In this document: piece by piece, positions 1-8,113 of the stretch
Layout of the letters: each line of letters begins with the position of its first letter
How positions within the stretch are numbered: the first letter of the stretch is position 1
Assembly (NCBI RefSeq): GCF_004121055.1
Contig: NZ_PYAL01000006.1
Span: 62,001-126,000 of the forward strand
Origin: Achromobacter aloeverae
Lineage (GTDB): Bacteria; Pseudomonadota; Gammaproteobacteria; Burkholderiales; Burkholderiaceae_B
Direction of reading: 5' to 3'
Length of the DNA stretch: 64,000 bases
Notes under the pieces: generated by a model
What the model was told of the DNA's origin: nothing
Seen by the model: the letters and a program-made list of their open reading frames with translations, nothing else
Database searches by the model: none
Position numbers and translations under genes: made by a program

Positions 1-451
1 CTGGTGCGTCCCAATCAACTGCGATCTCCATAATTCTTCCTTGTCTGCGAGATTACCGAGCGTGCTACGTCCGCGCGATCTAGTGCGTCGCGCGTTGCAT
101 GACGTAGTAAAGCTAAGGAGCGGTGCGATAATAATCGTTCTTCCAGAGCGCCTGCACTGGGGAAACTATAACCTTGCGAAGGCGTGGAAACTTGGCACTT
201 AACGGGCAACCTCCGCTGGACGGGGCATCGTAACCGCTTCGAGGCGCAATAAACATCGTCGCCTTAGGTCGAAAGCGAGCAATTTCGAAGATCCACTTCC
301 GGCCACAAGCCGTCTTCCACGATTGACTGCTTTCGAGTAGGCTCTGCCCCGATATGGAGCCTTCCTGATTGCCAAGGCCATCCGACCTGCCTTCGCCTAG
401 CCGGCCTTGAGCAAGACCGAGTCGTCGACTCACATTGACGCAAAGGTATAG
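1..451. other. No recognisable gene
   Basis: I see no convincing coding region, RNA gene or repeat here. Short open frames exist on the minus strand but give no recognisable protein and overlap each other. The stretch is less GC-rich than the bulk of the window and leads into the lower-GC gene block that follows, so it may be part of the same acquired segment. Any promoter for the first gene would lie near its right end; no strong -35/-10 pair was found. Confidence 0.5.
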
Positions 452-1495
452 ATGCCAACATTGCGAATAAACAATCGCGACGTGAAGCCCCACAAGGCCA
501 CAGTCAGTCCTAATCTGGGTGCTCGCACGGTCCTGACCAACAGTCACTGGGAGTACGTAGCCCTTTGGCTCCGTCGTGCCAAAAAGTCCAATGCGTTGTT
601 CTATTGGGAGCAAGCGCATTCGTTCTTTACGGCATCACAGGGAATGCCAGTCCAGTCTGCCCCGCTGTTGCTCTACTACACGTTCATGAACGCCACGAAG
701 GCATTGCTCTCTGCCAAAGGTGTCGTTTTCGATGAGCACCATGGTGTTCGCGCGCACAACATGAGGGGATCTTCCAGGAGGATCGCTCTGTCAAACGAAG
801 GAGTAAGAATCATGCAGAAGGGTATTGCGCCTGCACTGTCGCAGTACCTAGGTGAATTGGAGGCATCGCCGCACCACAGTTTGGAGGAGATCTTTTTCAA
901 CTTGCCGTGCATCCATCGAACCTTCTGCCTGAGCTATGCGAACCAGCGCGATCTGTTCGTTCCGCTGACGGACTGTGAGATTAGGTTTGATGCGTCAACT
1001 GGGGCTGCCTACTTCTCGGCACTTCTGTCGAAGGACTTCACGGGGTCGGCCCACATGCGTCGCCTTCCGCCCTCGCTCATTGCCGATCCAACAGTGAACG
1101 ACGGAAGAACGATCAGGTCTGTGGCGACGGCGATAGTTACTGGAATAGATGCCAGCTCGGCAGCCGATAAAACCGCCGTCGCAGGACTGTTGCGCGGACT
1201 TCGGCCCGACATCAATTACCTTGCCGGCGCCCAGACGCTTTGGTATGCGAAATGTGTCGTCCCTGGCCCGTCTAGACTGAAACGTTCGCCCCTCACACTG
1301 ACGCTACTCGCGATGCACAGGCTCAGCGAGATTTGCCGCTATCGGCCGATCGAACTGGCCTCGTTTCTAAATGGCCAAAAGAACTGGTTGTTGACGGAGT
1401 TTGTCCGGATGTCGCCGGCTCAGTTTCTTGACGAACTGGCAGCTGAACTGACTGGTCAACAGTTCATGTTTCCCAATGTGCGCCCCTCAAGCTGA
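452..1495 (+). CDS. YaaC-like protein
   Basis: A 347-residue soluble protein resembling the YaaC family (function unknown, widespread in Firmicutes and often found in accessory islands). The family-like core is the run around residues 32-75, with WEYVALWLRRAKKSNALFYW followed by a segment rich in aromatic residues and PLLLYYTFMNATKALL. No signal peptide or membrane helix is seen. The start is the first in-frame ATG; there is no clear ribosome site before it, so a later start cannot be excluded. It is followed 15 bases later by the deoxyribosyltransferase-like gene, so the two are probably co-transcribed. GC content is visibly lower than in the metabolic genes to the right. Family assignment is from recall of the conserved aromatic pattern, not a search. 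Confidence 0.65.
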   Translation: MPTLRINNRDVKPHKATVSPNLGARTVLTNSHWEYVALWLRRAKKSNALFYWEQAHSFFTASQGMPVQSAPLLLYYTFMNATKALLSAKGVVFDEHHGVRAHNMRGSSRRIALSNEGVRIMQKGIAPALSQYLGELEASPHHSLEEIFFNLPCIHRTFCLSYANQRDLFVPLTDCEIRFDASTGAAYFSALLSKDFTGSAHMRRLPPSLIADPTVNDGRTIRSVATAIVTGIDASSAADKTAVAGLLRGLRPDINYLAGAQTLWYAKCVVPGPSRLKRSPLTLTLLAMHRLSEICRYRPIELASFLNGQKNWLLTEFVRMSPAQFLDELAAELTGQQFMFPNVRPSS

Positions 1496-1510
1496 AGTGC
1501 ACCTCTCACA

Positions 1511-2020
1511 ATGAAAATCTATCTGGCATGCGGGCTGACGCACGTACCCCGCTCCGAGTTTCCTGCCTACGTCAACCTTTTGCAAAGCCTGGCGGTGCAC
1601 TTGACTGACATGCATGGTATCGAGGTCAAGTACGCCCTTCGCGACAGTGATCCGCAACTTGGGCAGAAACCGTTCGCTGATCGAGCCCGACTCTGCTACG
1701 CGTGGGATAAGGAAATGGTCGAGTGGGCGGACTTGGTTGTTGCCGAAGCAAGCTTTCCGTCCACAGGACTCGGTATCGAGCTGCAAATTGCTTGTGCTCG
1801 CAACACTCCAATCATCGTCGCCTTTAGGCTGGACGAGAGGCACAAGGCCCCGCCCGTCGAGTATCGAACTCCGGATCAACGCCTTCATAGCCTTCAACTC
1901 GGAGAGGGGTACGTTTCACTGATGGCTCTGGGCTTGCCAACGATCGCTAAAGTGCTGTCGTACAGAAATGATGCCGATGCTCTTTCAAGGGTCGGTGCAG
2001 CTGTCGACGCGTACCGCTAA
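1511..2020 (+). CDS. Nucleoside 2-deoxyribosyltransferase-like protein
   Basis: A 169-residue protein with the fold signature of nucleoside 2-deoxyribosyltransferases. It opens with KIYLACGLT (strand 1 and glycine loop), and carries ADLVVAEASFPSTGLGIE at residues 73-90, where Glu79, Ser81, Ser84 and Glu90 match the family's nucleotide-site pattern. Classical members exchange bases between deoxynucleosides; relatives of this fold (SLOG/TIR-like) occur as nucleotide-sensing or NAD-cleaving parts of bacterial defence systems. Only 15 bases separate it from the YaaC-like gene, which argues for joint transcription and perhaps joint function. Enzymatic role is inferred from the motif only; it could be a nucleotide sensor rather than a transferase. 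Confidence 0.7.
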   Translation: MKIYLACGLTHVPRSEFPAYVNLLQSLAVHLTDMHGIEVKYALRDSDPQLGQKPFADRARLCYAWDKEMVEWADLVVAEASFPSTGLGIELQIACARNTPIIVAFRLDERHKAPPVEYRTPDQRLHSLQLGEGYVSLMALGLPTIAKVLSYRNDADALSRVGAAVDAYR

Positions 2021-2334
2021 AGTTCAAGCCTACTGGCGTCAGCCCCGGCGGGTTTTCAATGAACATTTCATTGCACCCGGGATAACTCTTGGCTCTTCTG
2101 GATGCGAGAGGCTGTACGTTCGTTTTCAGGCGCCGAAACTTGTTCTGTCGACCGACAGCAACGGGTCGGAAACGCCCCGTCATCAACGACTCCCCGCGGC
2201 CAGGAGGAGTCAATCGACGGCTTGAGTCTTCCGACATTCAGGAGACGACTATCGAACGCAACACATCCCTTTCTCGCGTCTCGAAGAACACGTGCGTGGT
2301 AAATTATTGTCCGATTACGAAAAAAGGGGTGACG
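2021..2334. other. Intergenic, likely promoter of the DUF5343 pair
   Basis: A 314-base gap inside the lower-GC block. An open frame continues upstream of the next gene's start, but the translated residues look like random sequence and the ribosome site argues for the later ATG. The last 40 bases are AT-rich and probably contain the promoter for the two downstream genes. No repeat or RNA gene seen. Confidence 0.4.
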
Positions 2335-2964
2335 ATGGCCGACTTTGCATATACGACGGTCCCCGGAAAGCTTTCGGGATTGCTAGAAAAAATCCGTCAG
2401 GTTGGTGTGCCGCCTAAGGCGTCTACACAATGGCTGAAGAGCTTGGGTTTCACGTCGAGCAATGATGCTTCCTTGCTGGGAGTACTGAAGCAGATCGGGT
2501 TAATCGACCCATCGTCCGTGCCGACAAGTTCGTGGCAACAATATCGCGGTGCACACCACAAAAAGACCTTGGGCGATGCGATTCGCAGCGGTTATGCGGA
2601 TTTGTTTGCTGTGTATCCTGATGCGTGGCAGAGAACGCAAACTGAACTCGAGCATGTGTTCAGCACCAGTACAACGGCTGGCAAGCAGGTAGTGGCAAAA
2701 ACTGTAACGACGTTTAAGAATCTCTGTGCTTCCGCAGAATTCTCGCCCGTCGCCGAGCAAACGAACCTGTCTGTACATACGGACCCCCTACATACTGCCG
2801 TAACGTCCAAACCCGGAAATGTACACTCCAATGGAATTCATGGCATTCCTGCCGTCCACATAGACATTCAGGTTCATATTTCTGCTGATTCCTCGCCCGA
2901 ACAGATCGACCAAATTTTCAAGAGCATGGGTAAACACCTGTATGGTGTTGGATCAGATGCGTGA
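2335..2964 (+). CDS. DUF5343-like protein
   Basis: A 209-residue protein. I chose the ATG at 2335 because an AAAAAGGGG ribosome site lies just before it; an upstream in-frame extension of 82 codons has no family-like content. Residues 1-150 (ADFAYTTVPGKLSGLLEKI, then ASTQWLKSLGFTSSND, then WQQYRGAHHKKTLGDAIRSGYADLFAVYPDA) follow the DUF5343 pattern: a winged-helix-like N-terminal part, then a helical segment ending in YADLF. The C-terminal 60 residues contain VHIDIQVHISADSSPEQIDQIFKSMGKHLYG, which looks like a small dimerisation module. DUF5343 genes are common in accessory and defence islands; the molecular role is unknown. The stop overlaps the next start region by 23 bases, indicating translational coupling. 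Confidence 0.7.
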   Translation: MADFAYTTVPGKLSGLLEKIRQVGVPPKASTQWLKSLGFTSSNDASLLGVLKQIGLIDPSSVPTSSWQQYRGAHHKKTLGDAIRSGYADLFAVYPDAWQRTQTELEHVFSTSTTAGKQVVAKTVTTFKNLCASAEFSPVAEQTNLSVHTDPLHTAVTSKPGNVHSNGIHGIPAVHIDIQVHISADSSPEQIDQIFKSMGKHLYGVGSDA

Positions 2965-3475
2965 CCCGGCTCCCATAAATGCCTTGAAAGCCGCTAAGGC
3001 GATTCAGGAAGATGTTCGATTTCAAATGGGACCACCCGAGGAGGGGCTTCGCTCCCAAACGTCTAACGTTATTCCGTTTGCATTAGTTCGCGGAACTCGG
3101 GGTTATCTGGAAAAAGTCGCAAACCAAGCAAATGGCTGCTACGAAAATGGTTGGTACGACGCTGCCGCGGTAATGATCAGGCGTCTGCTGGAGACGCTCA
3201 TTATTGAAGCGTTTGAGAAGCATGCGATAGCCCATAAAATCAAGAATAGCGCCGGCGAGTTCTTCTATCTACGGGACCTGATTTCCATCACTTTGTCAGA
3301 GACCGTTTGGAATCTCACGCGCAACACGAAACAAGCGCTTCCACGGTTGAAAGACATTGGTGATAAATCAGCACACAGCCGGCGTTTCAACGCGGTGCGG
3401 GGTGATATTGATCCTCTATTAGCGGACCTGCGGGTATCTGTGCAAGAACTCTTGTACCTTGCCGGGCTCAAGTAA
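2942..3475 (+). CDS. DUF4145-like helical protein
   Basis: A 177-residue, mostly helical protein. The segment NGWYDAAAVMIRRLLETLI (about residues 68-86) and the later LKDIGDKSAHSRRFNA with DIDPLLADLRVSVQELLYL (about 136-173) resemble DUF4145, a HEPN-superfamily domain found alone or fused to restriction and abortive-infection proteins. A canonical HEPN R-x4-6-H ribonuclease motif is not obvious, so it may be a non-catalytic partner. The start overlaps the end of the DUF5343-like gene; a second ATG five codons later is possible. The tight overlap implies that the two proteins act together. Function is unknown. Confidence 0.6.
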   Translation: MVLDQMRDPAPINALKAAKAIQEDVRFQMGPPEEGLRSQTSNVIPFALVRGTRGYLEKVANQANGCYENGWYDAAAVMIRRLLETLIIEAFEKHAIAHKIKNSAGEFFYLRDLISITLSETVWNLTRNTKQALPRLKDIGDKSAHSRRFNAVRGDIDPLLADLRVSVQELLYLAGLK

Positions 3476-3486
3476 GCACAATAACC

Positions 3487-3501
3487 CGCGATGCGATCGC
3501 G
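3487..3501. repeat. Perfect inverted repeat after the DUF4145-like gene
   Basis: CGCGAT and ATCGCG with a three-base loop, just downstream of the last gene of the block. There is no T-run after it, so it is a weak terminator candidate at best; it could also mark a boundary of the acquired segment. The next 200 bases hold no gene. Confidence 0.3.
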
Positions 3502-3712
3502 TTACCTGAGCGGCCTATATCTTCAAAGCAGTCATTAAACCCATGTGAGTCTAAATGACCGAGAAGGGTCGGAACCGGTCGGTCCTCGATGGCGCCTTCG
3601 GCCAGGAGCAGTCAGTCGGCCAAGCCGGAGAATTTAGCCAATGGCGTCCGCGTGATTGGCCATCTCACAATCGCACACTTCAGCGGAAGCGTTTCCAATT
3701 GATGACGGTCAT

Positions 3713-4018
3713 TCATCGATCAGGGCCCCTGGCACCAATCAGACCGCGGATGGCAATGGCCAGCATCAAAAGCGCCAAGCCGGCGGCGGTCAGGATTGCC
3801 GCCGTGTAGAAGCCGATCAGGGCCCAGTAAAGGAAGGGCTGCTCGGCTGCAAGGATGTCAGCTCCTTTACGATTGTCGAGCACCCCGGTGTGCAGGCTTT
3901 CCACCACTTCGGTCGCTCCCACAAAGCAACCCCAACCGATCAAGGCCGCGACGGCGAGGGCCGCCATCGACTGTATCCACGGCCGGCGGCGGCCCTGGGC
4001 ATCCGGACGGCCCGTCAT
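3713..4018 (-). CDS. Small two-helix membrane protein
   Basis: A 101-residue protein with two predicted membrane helices (about residues 17-38 and 63-90) and a short loop between them rich in charged residues; the basic N-terminus and the RGLIGARGPDR tail suggest both ends lie in the cytoplasm. It starts 18 bases after the acetyltransferase stop on the same strand, so the two are probably one transcript. I do not recognise the family and assign no function. Confidence 0.6.
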   Translation of the reverse strand: MTGRPDAQGRRRPWIQSMAALAVAALIGWGCFVGATEVVESLHTGVLDNRKGADILAAEQPFLYWALIGFYTAAILTAAGLALLMLAIAIRGLIGARGPDR

Positions 4019-4036
4019 GTGCTCACTGCTTTCCAG

Positions 4037-4474
4037 CTAACCCGCGTAACGCAGATGGATCAAGGGATAAGGCCGCCCCTGTGCATCCACCTCCGAACGT
4101 CCCATTTCGACGAACCCCATCCGCTGATAGAAGCCGACTGCCTGAGAATTCTGCATGTTGACGTCCGTGGTCAATGCGCCATGCCGTGACAATCCATGCT
4201 GCAACAATTGGCGACCGATACCGTTTCCACGGACTTCGGGATCGATGAAGAGCGCCTCCATATGTGTCCCGTCGATCAGCATGAAGCCACGGGGCTTGTC
4301 ATTTTCATCGACGGCAACAGTCACTGGCGCATGGGGCAGAAAACCACACACTTCGGCATCAATGGCCTTTCGATCCTCCGCACTGAGAAAGTGATGGGTG
4401 GCGTCCACGGAGCGCCGCCAAAGATCAACGAGGGCGGCGCCATCTTCAGGACGTGATATGCGGAGTGTGTACAT
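4037..4474 (-). CDS. GNAT acetyltransferase, YjaB-like
   Basis: A 145-residue GCN5-related N-acetyltransferase, the usual size for the family. The acetyl-CoA binding loop is VRGNGIGRQLL; FLSAEDR, GFMLIDGTHMEALFIDPEVRG and NMQNSQAVGFYQRMGF match Escherichia coli YjaB closely as I recall that protein. The start is the ATG at 4474, preceded by GAAGG at good spacing; an in-frame extension of 39 codons upstream lacks family similarity. The acceptor is unknown; YjaB binds acetyl-CoA but its substrate is not established. Divergent from the Bug-protein gene, co-directional with the small membrane protein. Confidence 0.85.
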   Translation of the reverse strand: MYTLRISRPEDGAALVDLWRRSVDATHHFLSAEDRKAIDAEVCGFLPHAPVTVAVDENDKPRGFMLIDGTHMEALFIDPEVRGNGIGRQLLQHGLSRHGALTTDVNMQNSQAVGFYQRMGFVEMGRSEVDAQGRPYPLIHLRYAG

Positions 4475-4657
4475 GGCAACCTTCAAAAAGAATTCAGATT
4501 TGGGCGGAGTATGACTGTTTACGCCTGCCCAGTCGCCGTCGCCGCTCCGCGGCCGGGCCACGGTATCCAAAAATTCTATAGGTGTCTTCAAAAATCGGTA
4601 TTTCCTTTCGTCCGGCGCAATCCGCAGAATTGCACTGCATAAGACGGAGGAGACCCG

Positions 4658-5641
4658 ATGATATTCAAAATACCCACGCGGCGCGCGCTCCTGGCGGCCG
4701 CGGCCCTGCTGATGGCCGGCGCGGCCGTCGCCGACGAATACCCCGCCAAGCCTATCCGGCTGGTCGTGCCCTTTCCGCCGGGCGGCCCCACCGATACCTA
4801 TGGCAGGCTGGTCGGCAAACTGATGGGCGACGCCTTGGGGCAGCCCGTCATTGTGGAAAACCGCAACGGAGCCACGGGGCTGATCGGCACCAATATGGTC
4901 AAGAGCGCGGCGCCGGACGGCTACACGCTCCTGTACACCTCGAATAGCGCGCAGGTCATCGGGCCGCTATTGAGGACCCCGCGGCCGTTCGACCCCGTGG
5001 CCGATTTCACGCCCATCGCCGAGCCGCTGCGCTACTCACTCTATTTGCTGGTTTCCAGCAAGGTGCCCGCGAACACGTTCAAGGAATTCGTCGCCCTGGC
5101 CAGGTCCAAACCGGGAAAGTTCTCGTATGCCAGCGTGGGAACCGGCAGCGTCGGCCACCTGGCCTGCGAGTTGATGAACGGGGCGGCCGGCATCGAGGCC
5201 TTGCACGTGCCTTACAAGGGCGCGGGCCCCGCCCAAGTATCGGTCGTCGCCGGCGATACCGACTATCTATGCGACTCGGTGGGAAACTCGCAGCCCATGG
5301 TGCTTGCCGGAAAACTGAAAGGGCTGGCGCTGACGGCGGAGTCCCGCTCCGCGTCGATCCCGGACATTCCGACGATGACGGAAGAAGGCGTGCCGGTCGT
5401 TGCCTATGTCTGGCAGGGGGTATTCGCTCCCAAGGGACTGCCAGACGACATACGCGCCAAGCTGGAAGCAGCGATCGCCAAGGCCATCAACACGCCCGAG
5501 TTGCGGGAGCGGATACGCAATGATGGTTACGAGGCGGTAGCGCAATCGCACGCCCAGCTCACCAAGGACATCACCGCTGAATCGGCAATGTGGGAAAAGA
5601 TCATCCAGACCAAGGGCATCAAGGTCGAAAACGGCGGCTAG
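4658..5641 (+). CDS. Bug-family (TTT) substrate-binding protein
   Basis: A 327-residue periplasmic binding protein of the Bug family (TctC-like). Signal peptide: RR-containing n-region, hydrophobic ALLAAAALLMAGAA, likely cleavage after AVA near residue 25. Mature part has the ligand-loop signatures PFPPGGPTDTYGR and VPYKGAGPAQ and the ADGYTLL-type segment. Such proteins bind small carboxylates or related metabolites. A GGAGGAG ribosome site precedes the ATG. The hydrolase gene follows 18 bases later, so uptake and hydrolysis of the same compound is plausible. No TctA/TctB membrane partner is nearby; ligand cannot be inferred. Confidence 0.93.
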   Translation: MIFKIPTRRALLAAAALLMAGAAVADEYPAKPIRLVVPFPPGGPTDTYGRLVGKLMGDALGQPVIVENRNGATGLIGTNMVKSAAPDGYTLLYTSNSAQVIGPLLRTPRPFDPVADFTPIAEPLRYSLYLLVSSKVPANTFKEFVALARSKPGKFSYASVGTGSVGHLACELMNGAAGIEALHVPYKGAGPAQVSVVAGDTDYLCDSVGNSQPMVLAGKLKGLALTAESRSASIPDIPTMTEEGVPVVAYVWQGVFAPKGLPDDIRAKLEAAIAKAINTPELRERIRNDGYEAVAQSHAQLTKDITAESAMWEKIIQTKGIKVENGG

Positions 5642-5659
5642 CCAAAGGGAAACACGAGC

Positions 5660-6826
5660 ATGTTCGAATACTTCGACAACAACTACACGTGGAATATGGC
5701 CGTCAATCTGGCCTTGGGAATGGGGGCCGAAATCGGCGAGATCGCCGACGTGTCCGCGCCGGTCAAGGAAGCCTCCATGCGCGGTGATCCTCATGCCGCC
5801 GAAGTCCTTTTCCAGGCATGGGGGGGACTGGCGGACAAACTGAAAACCCTGGCAGAGCAGGATGTGCAGCGAGGACGGCCGCTGAGCGCGGGCAGGAAAT
5901 TCCGCCGGGCCGCCATCTACTATGTACAGGCGGAACGCATGCAGGCGCCCGGCATGGCGGCGCGTCCTGAAGCCTATGAGAATATGCTGGCCTGCTTCCG
6001 CCAATATGCGGTGCTGACCGGACAACCCGTCGAATGGGTGGAGGTGCCTTACGGCGATACCACCTTGCCCGCCCTCTACGTGCCGGCCAAGGATATCCCG
6101 GCCGGCGGCGCGCCATGCATGGTTCATTTCGACGGATTGGATGTCAACAAGGAAATTCTCCATCTGGTTGGCATGGGTGACGCCCTGCGCGAACGAGGCG
6201 TTTCCGTGCTGCTGGTCGACAATCCCGGCGTGGGGGAGGCGCTACGCCGGCAAGGCCTGACCAACTTCCCGGAGGCGGAGATTCCCGCTTCGGCGTGTGT
6301 CGACTACCTGGAAAGCCGCGGCGACGTGGACGCCGCGCGCATCGGCATCATGGCGCTTTCGCTGGGCGGATTCCACGCGCCGCGTGCCGCCGCCTTCGAG
6401 CCCCGCCTGCGTTGCTGTGTTGCCTGGGGGGCCAACTACGATTGGGGCGCGATTCAACGCTACCGTTATCAGAGCCGTGACCCGCGCCTGCCCGTGCCGC
6501 ATTACTGGAACCACGTCATGTGGGTGTTCGGCAAGGAAACCGTCGAGGACTTGCTGGAGACCGCGGACCGCATGACGCTCGCCGGCGTGCTGGACCGCAT
6601 ACGGTGCCCCATCCTGGTAACCCACGGCGAGAACGATCGCCAGATCAAGCTGGCGCAGGCGGAGCAGCTGGTGGCGGAGTGCGTGAACAGCCCCAAGGCC
6701 GAGCTGTACGTCCATACCCTGCGCGACGGTGGCGCGGAGCATTGCAGCGTGGATAACCTGGCGATGGGCGTGGATGCCATCGCGGACTGGGTCAGCGAGA
6801 CGATGGCCGAACTGGCCGCCGCTTGA
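5660..6826 (+). CDS. Alpha/beta hydrolase, DHPON-hydrolase/FrsA-like
   Basis: A 388-residue alpha/beta hydrolase with a long helical N-terminal extension (residues 1-115), the layout of 2,6-dihydroxypseudooxynicotine hydrolase and FrsA-like esterases. Likely triad: Ser234 in MALSLGGF (nucleophile elbow), Asp326 in GENDR, His361 in AEHCS. FDGLDVNKE at about 157-165 fits the oxyanion-hole region. No signal peptide, so cytoplasmic. It is coupled to the upstream Bug gene, suggesting it cleaves the imported ligand, perhaps a C-C bond or ester next to a keto group as in the nicotine-pathway enzyme. The precise reaction is inference. Confidence 0.85.
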   Translation: MFEYFDNNYTWNMAVNLALGMGAEIGEIADVSAPVKEASMRGDPHAAEVLFQAWGGLADKLKTLAEQDVQRGRPLSAGRKFRRAAIYYVQAERMQAPGMAARPEAYENMLACFRQYAVLTGQPVEWVEVPYGDTTLPALYVPAKDIPAGGAPCMVHFDGLDVNKEILHLVGMGDALRERGVSVLLVDNPGVGEALRRQGLTNFPEAEIPASACVDYLESRGDVDAARIGIMALSLGGFHAPRAAAFEPRLRCCVAWGANYDWGAIQRYRYQSRDPRLPVPHYWNHVMWVFGKETVEDLLETADRMTLAGVLDRIRCPILVTHGENDRQIKLAQAEQLVAECVNSPKAELYVHTLRDGGAEHCSVDNLAMGVDAIADWVSETMAELAAA

Positions 6827-6841
6827 TTTTCCACTGTTCGA

Positions 6842-6870
6842 GCACGGTTTGCGCATGGCGGCAACCGTGC
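6842..6870. terminator. Hairpin between convergent genes
   Basis: Perfect 8-base arms GCACGGTT and AACCGTGC with a 13-base loop in the 54-base gap between the hydrolase and the convergent LysR gene. The position suits a bidirectional terminator, but there is no clear T-run on either side. Confidence 0.4.
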
Positions 6871-6880
6871 CGCGCGCGCT

Positions 6881-7804
6881 CTAGCGAGGAGGCGGGACCC
6901 TTATTCCTTGTCCCGGGACCGGCGAGTCGCGCAGCGCCGCGATCAGCAGTTCCTGGAATTGTGTCATGGCCAATGTCGGCGTCCTGTCGGCACGCCGTAC
7001 CAGGTAGCGCGAGAACAGCAGTCCTTCGATGGGCCCCCCATCGAAATTGCCCTGAAGGATGTCCTTGCTGATTCCGGAGCACGGCGATATATGCGCGCCC
7101 AGGCCTTGCCGGACCAGGTCCTTGATGGCCTGAACGGCATTCGTTTCCACGATGATGTTCAGCTTCAGGCCCAGGCGGGAGGCCTCCCCCTCGATGTACT
7201 CGCGCACATGATGCGGGCGTTCGGTCTGGATCAGGGGCTGGGCGGCGAGCTCGCTCAGCTTATAGGTCCTGGGGGTGGGGAGGCCCGGAGAGCGGCGTGG
7301 CTGCAGCACCCACAATTCCTCGTCGCACAGGTGGGTACCCGCCAATTTTGGATCGTCGTTCACGGTCAATACCGCCAGATCCACCTCGTCGGCGAGCAAG
7401 GCCGCGCGCAACTCGTTGCCGAGTCCTTCGCGCAATGCCAGGGTCGCGCGGGGATAGCGCTGCTGGAAGTTCGCGGTGACCCGGCCCAGGATGACGCCGC
7501 CGAGAGACGGCGGAATGCCGACGCGCAAGGTTCCTTCCACGGTGGCATTCAACGCCGATACCTTGGCGGTCACGTCGTGCACGAGCTGGAAAATCGCTTC
7601 CGCGCCTTCGAGCAATTGCAGGCCGGCGGCGGTCGGCTCGGCGCCACGACTATGCCGCACAAGCAGCTGAACGCCCAGTTCTTCTTCCAGCAGCAGCACT
7701 TGCCTGGTCAAGGCGGGTTGCGCGATGTGCAGGGCGGCGGAGGCCTTTGAAAAACTCTTCAGTTGCGCGACCCGCGTGAAGTATCGAAGCTGGACCAGAT
7801 CCAT
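6881..7804 (-). CDS. LysR-type regulator
   Basis: A 307-residue LysR-type transcriptional regulator: N-terminal winged helix (MDLVQLRYFTRVAQLKSFSK, recognition helix in PALTRQVLLLEEELG) and a periplasmic-binding-like effector domain from about residue 90. The start at 7804 is chosen because DLVQLRYF is the standard family beginning and AAGGAA precedes it; the longer frame upstream has no family content. The profile resembles the CbbR/NAC-like subgroup. It is convergent with the Bug/hydrolase pair and lies upstream of a gene remnant, so its target is uncertain; the neighbouring hydrolase operon is the best guess. Confidence 0.9.
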   Translation of the reverse strand: MDLVQLRYFTRVAQLKSFSKASAALHIAQPALTRQVLLLEEELGVQLLVRHSRGAEPTAAGLQLLEGAEAIFQLVHDVTAKVSALNATVEGTLRVGIPPSLGGVILGRVTANFQQRYPRATLALREGLGNELRAALLADEVDLAVLTVNDDPKLAGTHLCDEELWVLQPRRSPGLPTPRTYKLSELAAQPLIQTERPHHVREYIEGEASRLGLKLNIIVETNAVQAIKDLVRQGLGAHISPCSGISKDILQGNFDGGPIEGLLFSRYLVRRADRTPTLAMTQFQELLIAALRDSPVPGQGIRVPPPR

Positions 7805-7998
7805 CTGGGCTATTCCTTCGTTGTCTTCAATACATCCACCAACTCGTCGCCTGCCGCGACGAATATCTCTTGGGCTGTTATGTACAGGCCGCTCATCTTT
7901 TGCTCCCCCGAAATGTGTCGGCAATGACGCCGACAGGCCGACATTTTAGCTTCCACGGTAGGCATTATTCGGCGCCTTTTTGTATTACCAAGGACCAA

Positions 7999-8052
7999 GA
8001 CCCGCACGGACATCTCTGGGAAATCGTCTGGAATCCGCAATGGTCGGGGTGA
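7999..8052 (+). pseudogene. C-terminal remnant of a VOC/glyoxalase-family gene
   Basis: The last 17 codons before a stop read DPHGHLWEIVWNPQWSG, which is the typical C-terminal metal-site region of vicinal-oxygen-chelate (glyoxalase/bleomycin resistance) proteins, including the catalytic Glu of HLWEI. Nothing upstream in any frame continues the family. The rest of this 309-base gap (7805-8113) holds only the upstream region of the LysR gene. This is therefore the tail of a gene otherwise deleted. Confidence 0.6.
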
Positions 8053-8113
8053 AAGCTGACCGGGCGCGGTAACTGGAGCCGGTGGCCCCGAAACCCGCAG
8101 CAGTCGGGTCCGG

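Noticed and set aside
113-619. A 168-codon minus-strand frame at the left edge
   Set aside because: It overlaps the YaaC-like gene and yields no recognisable motif.
3555-3809. Possible small plus-strand gene after the low-GC block
   Set aside because: Half of it is antisense to the small membrane-protein gene and it has no ribosome site or family likeness.
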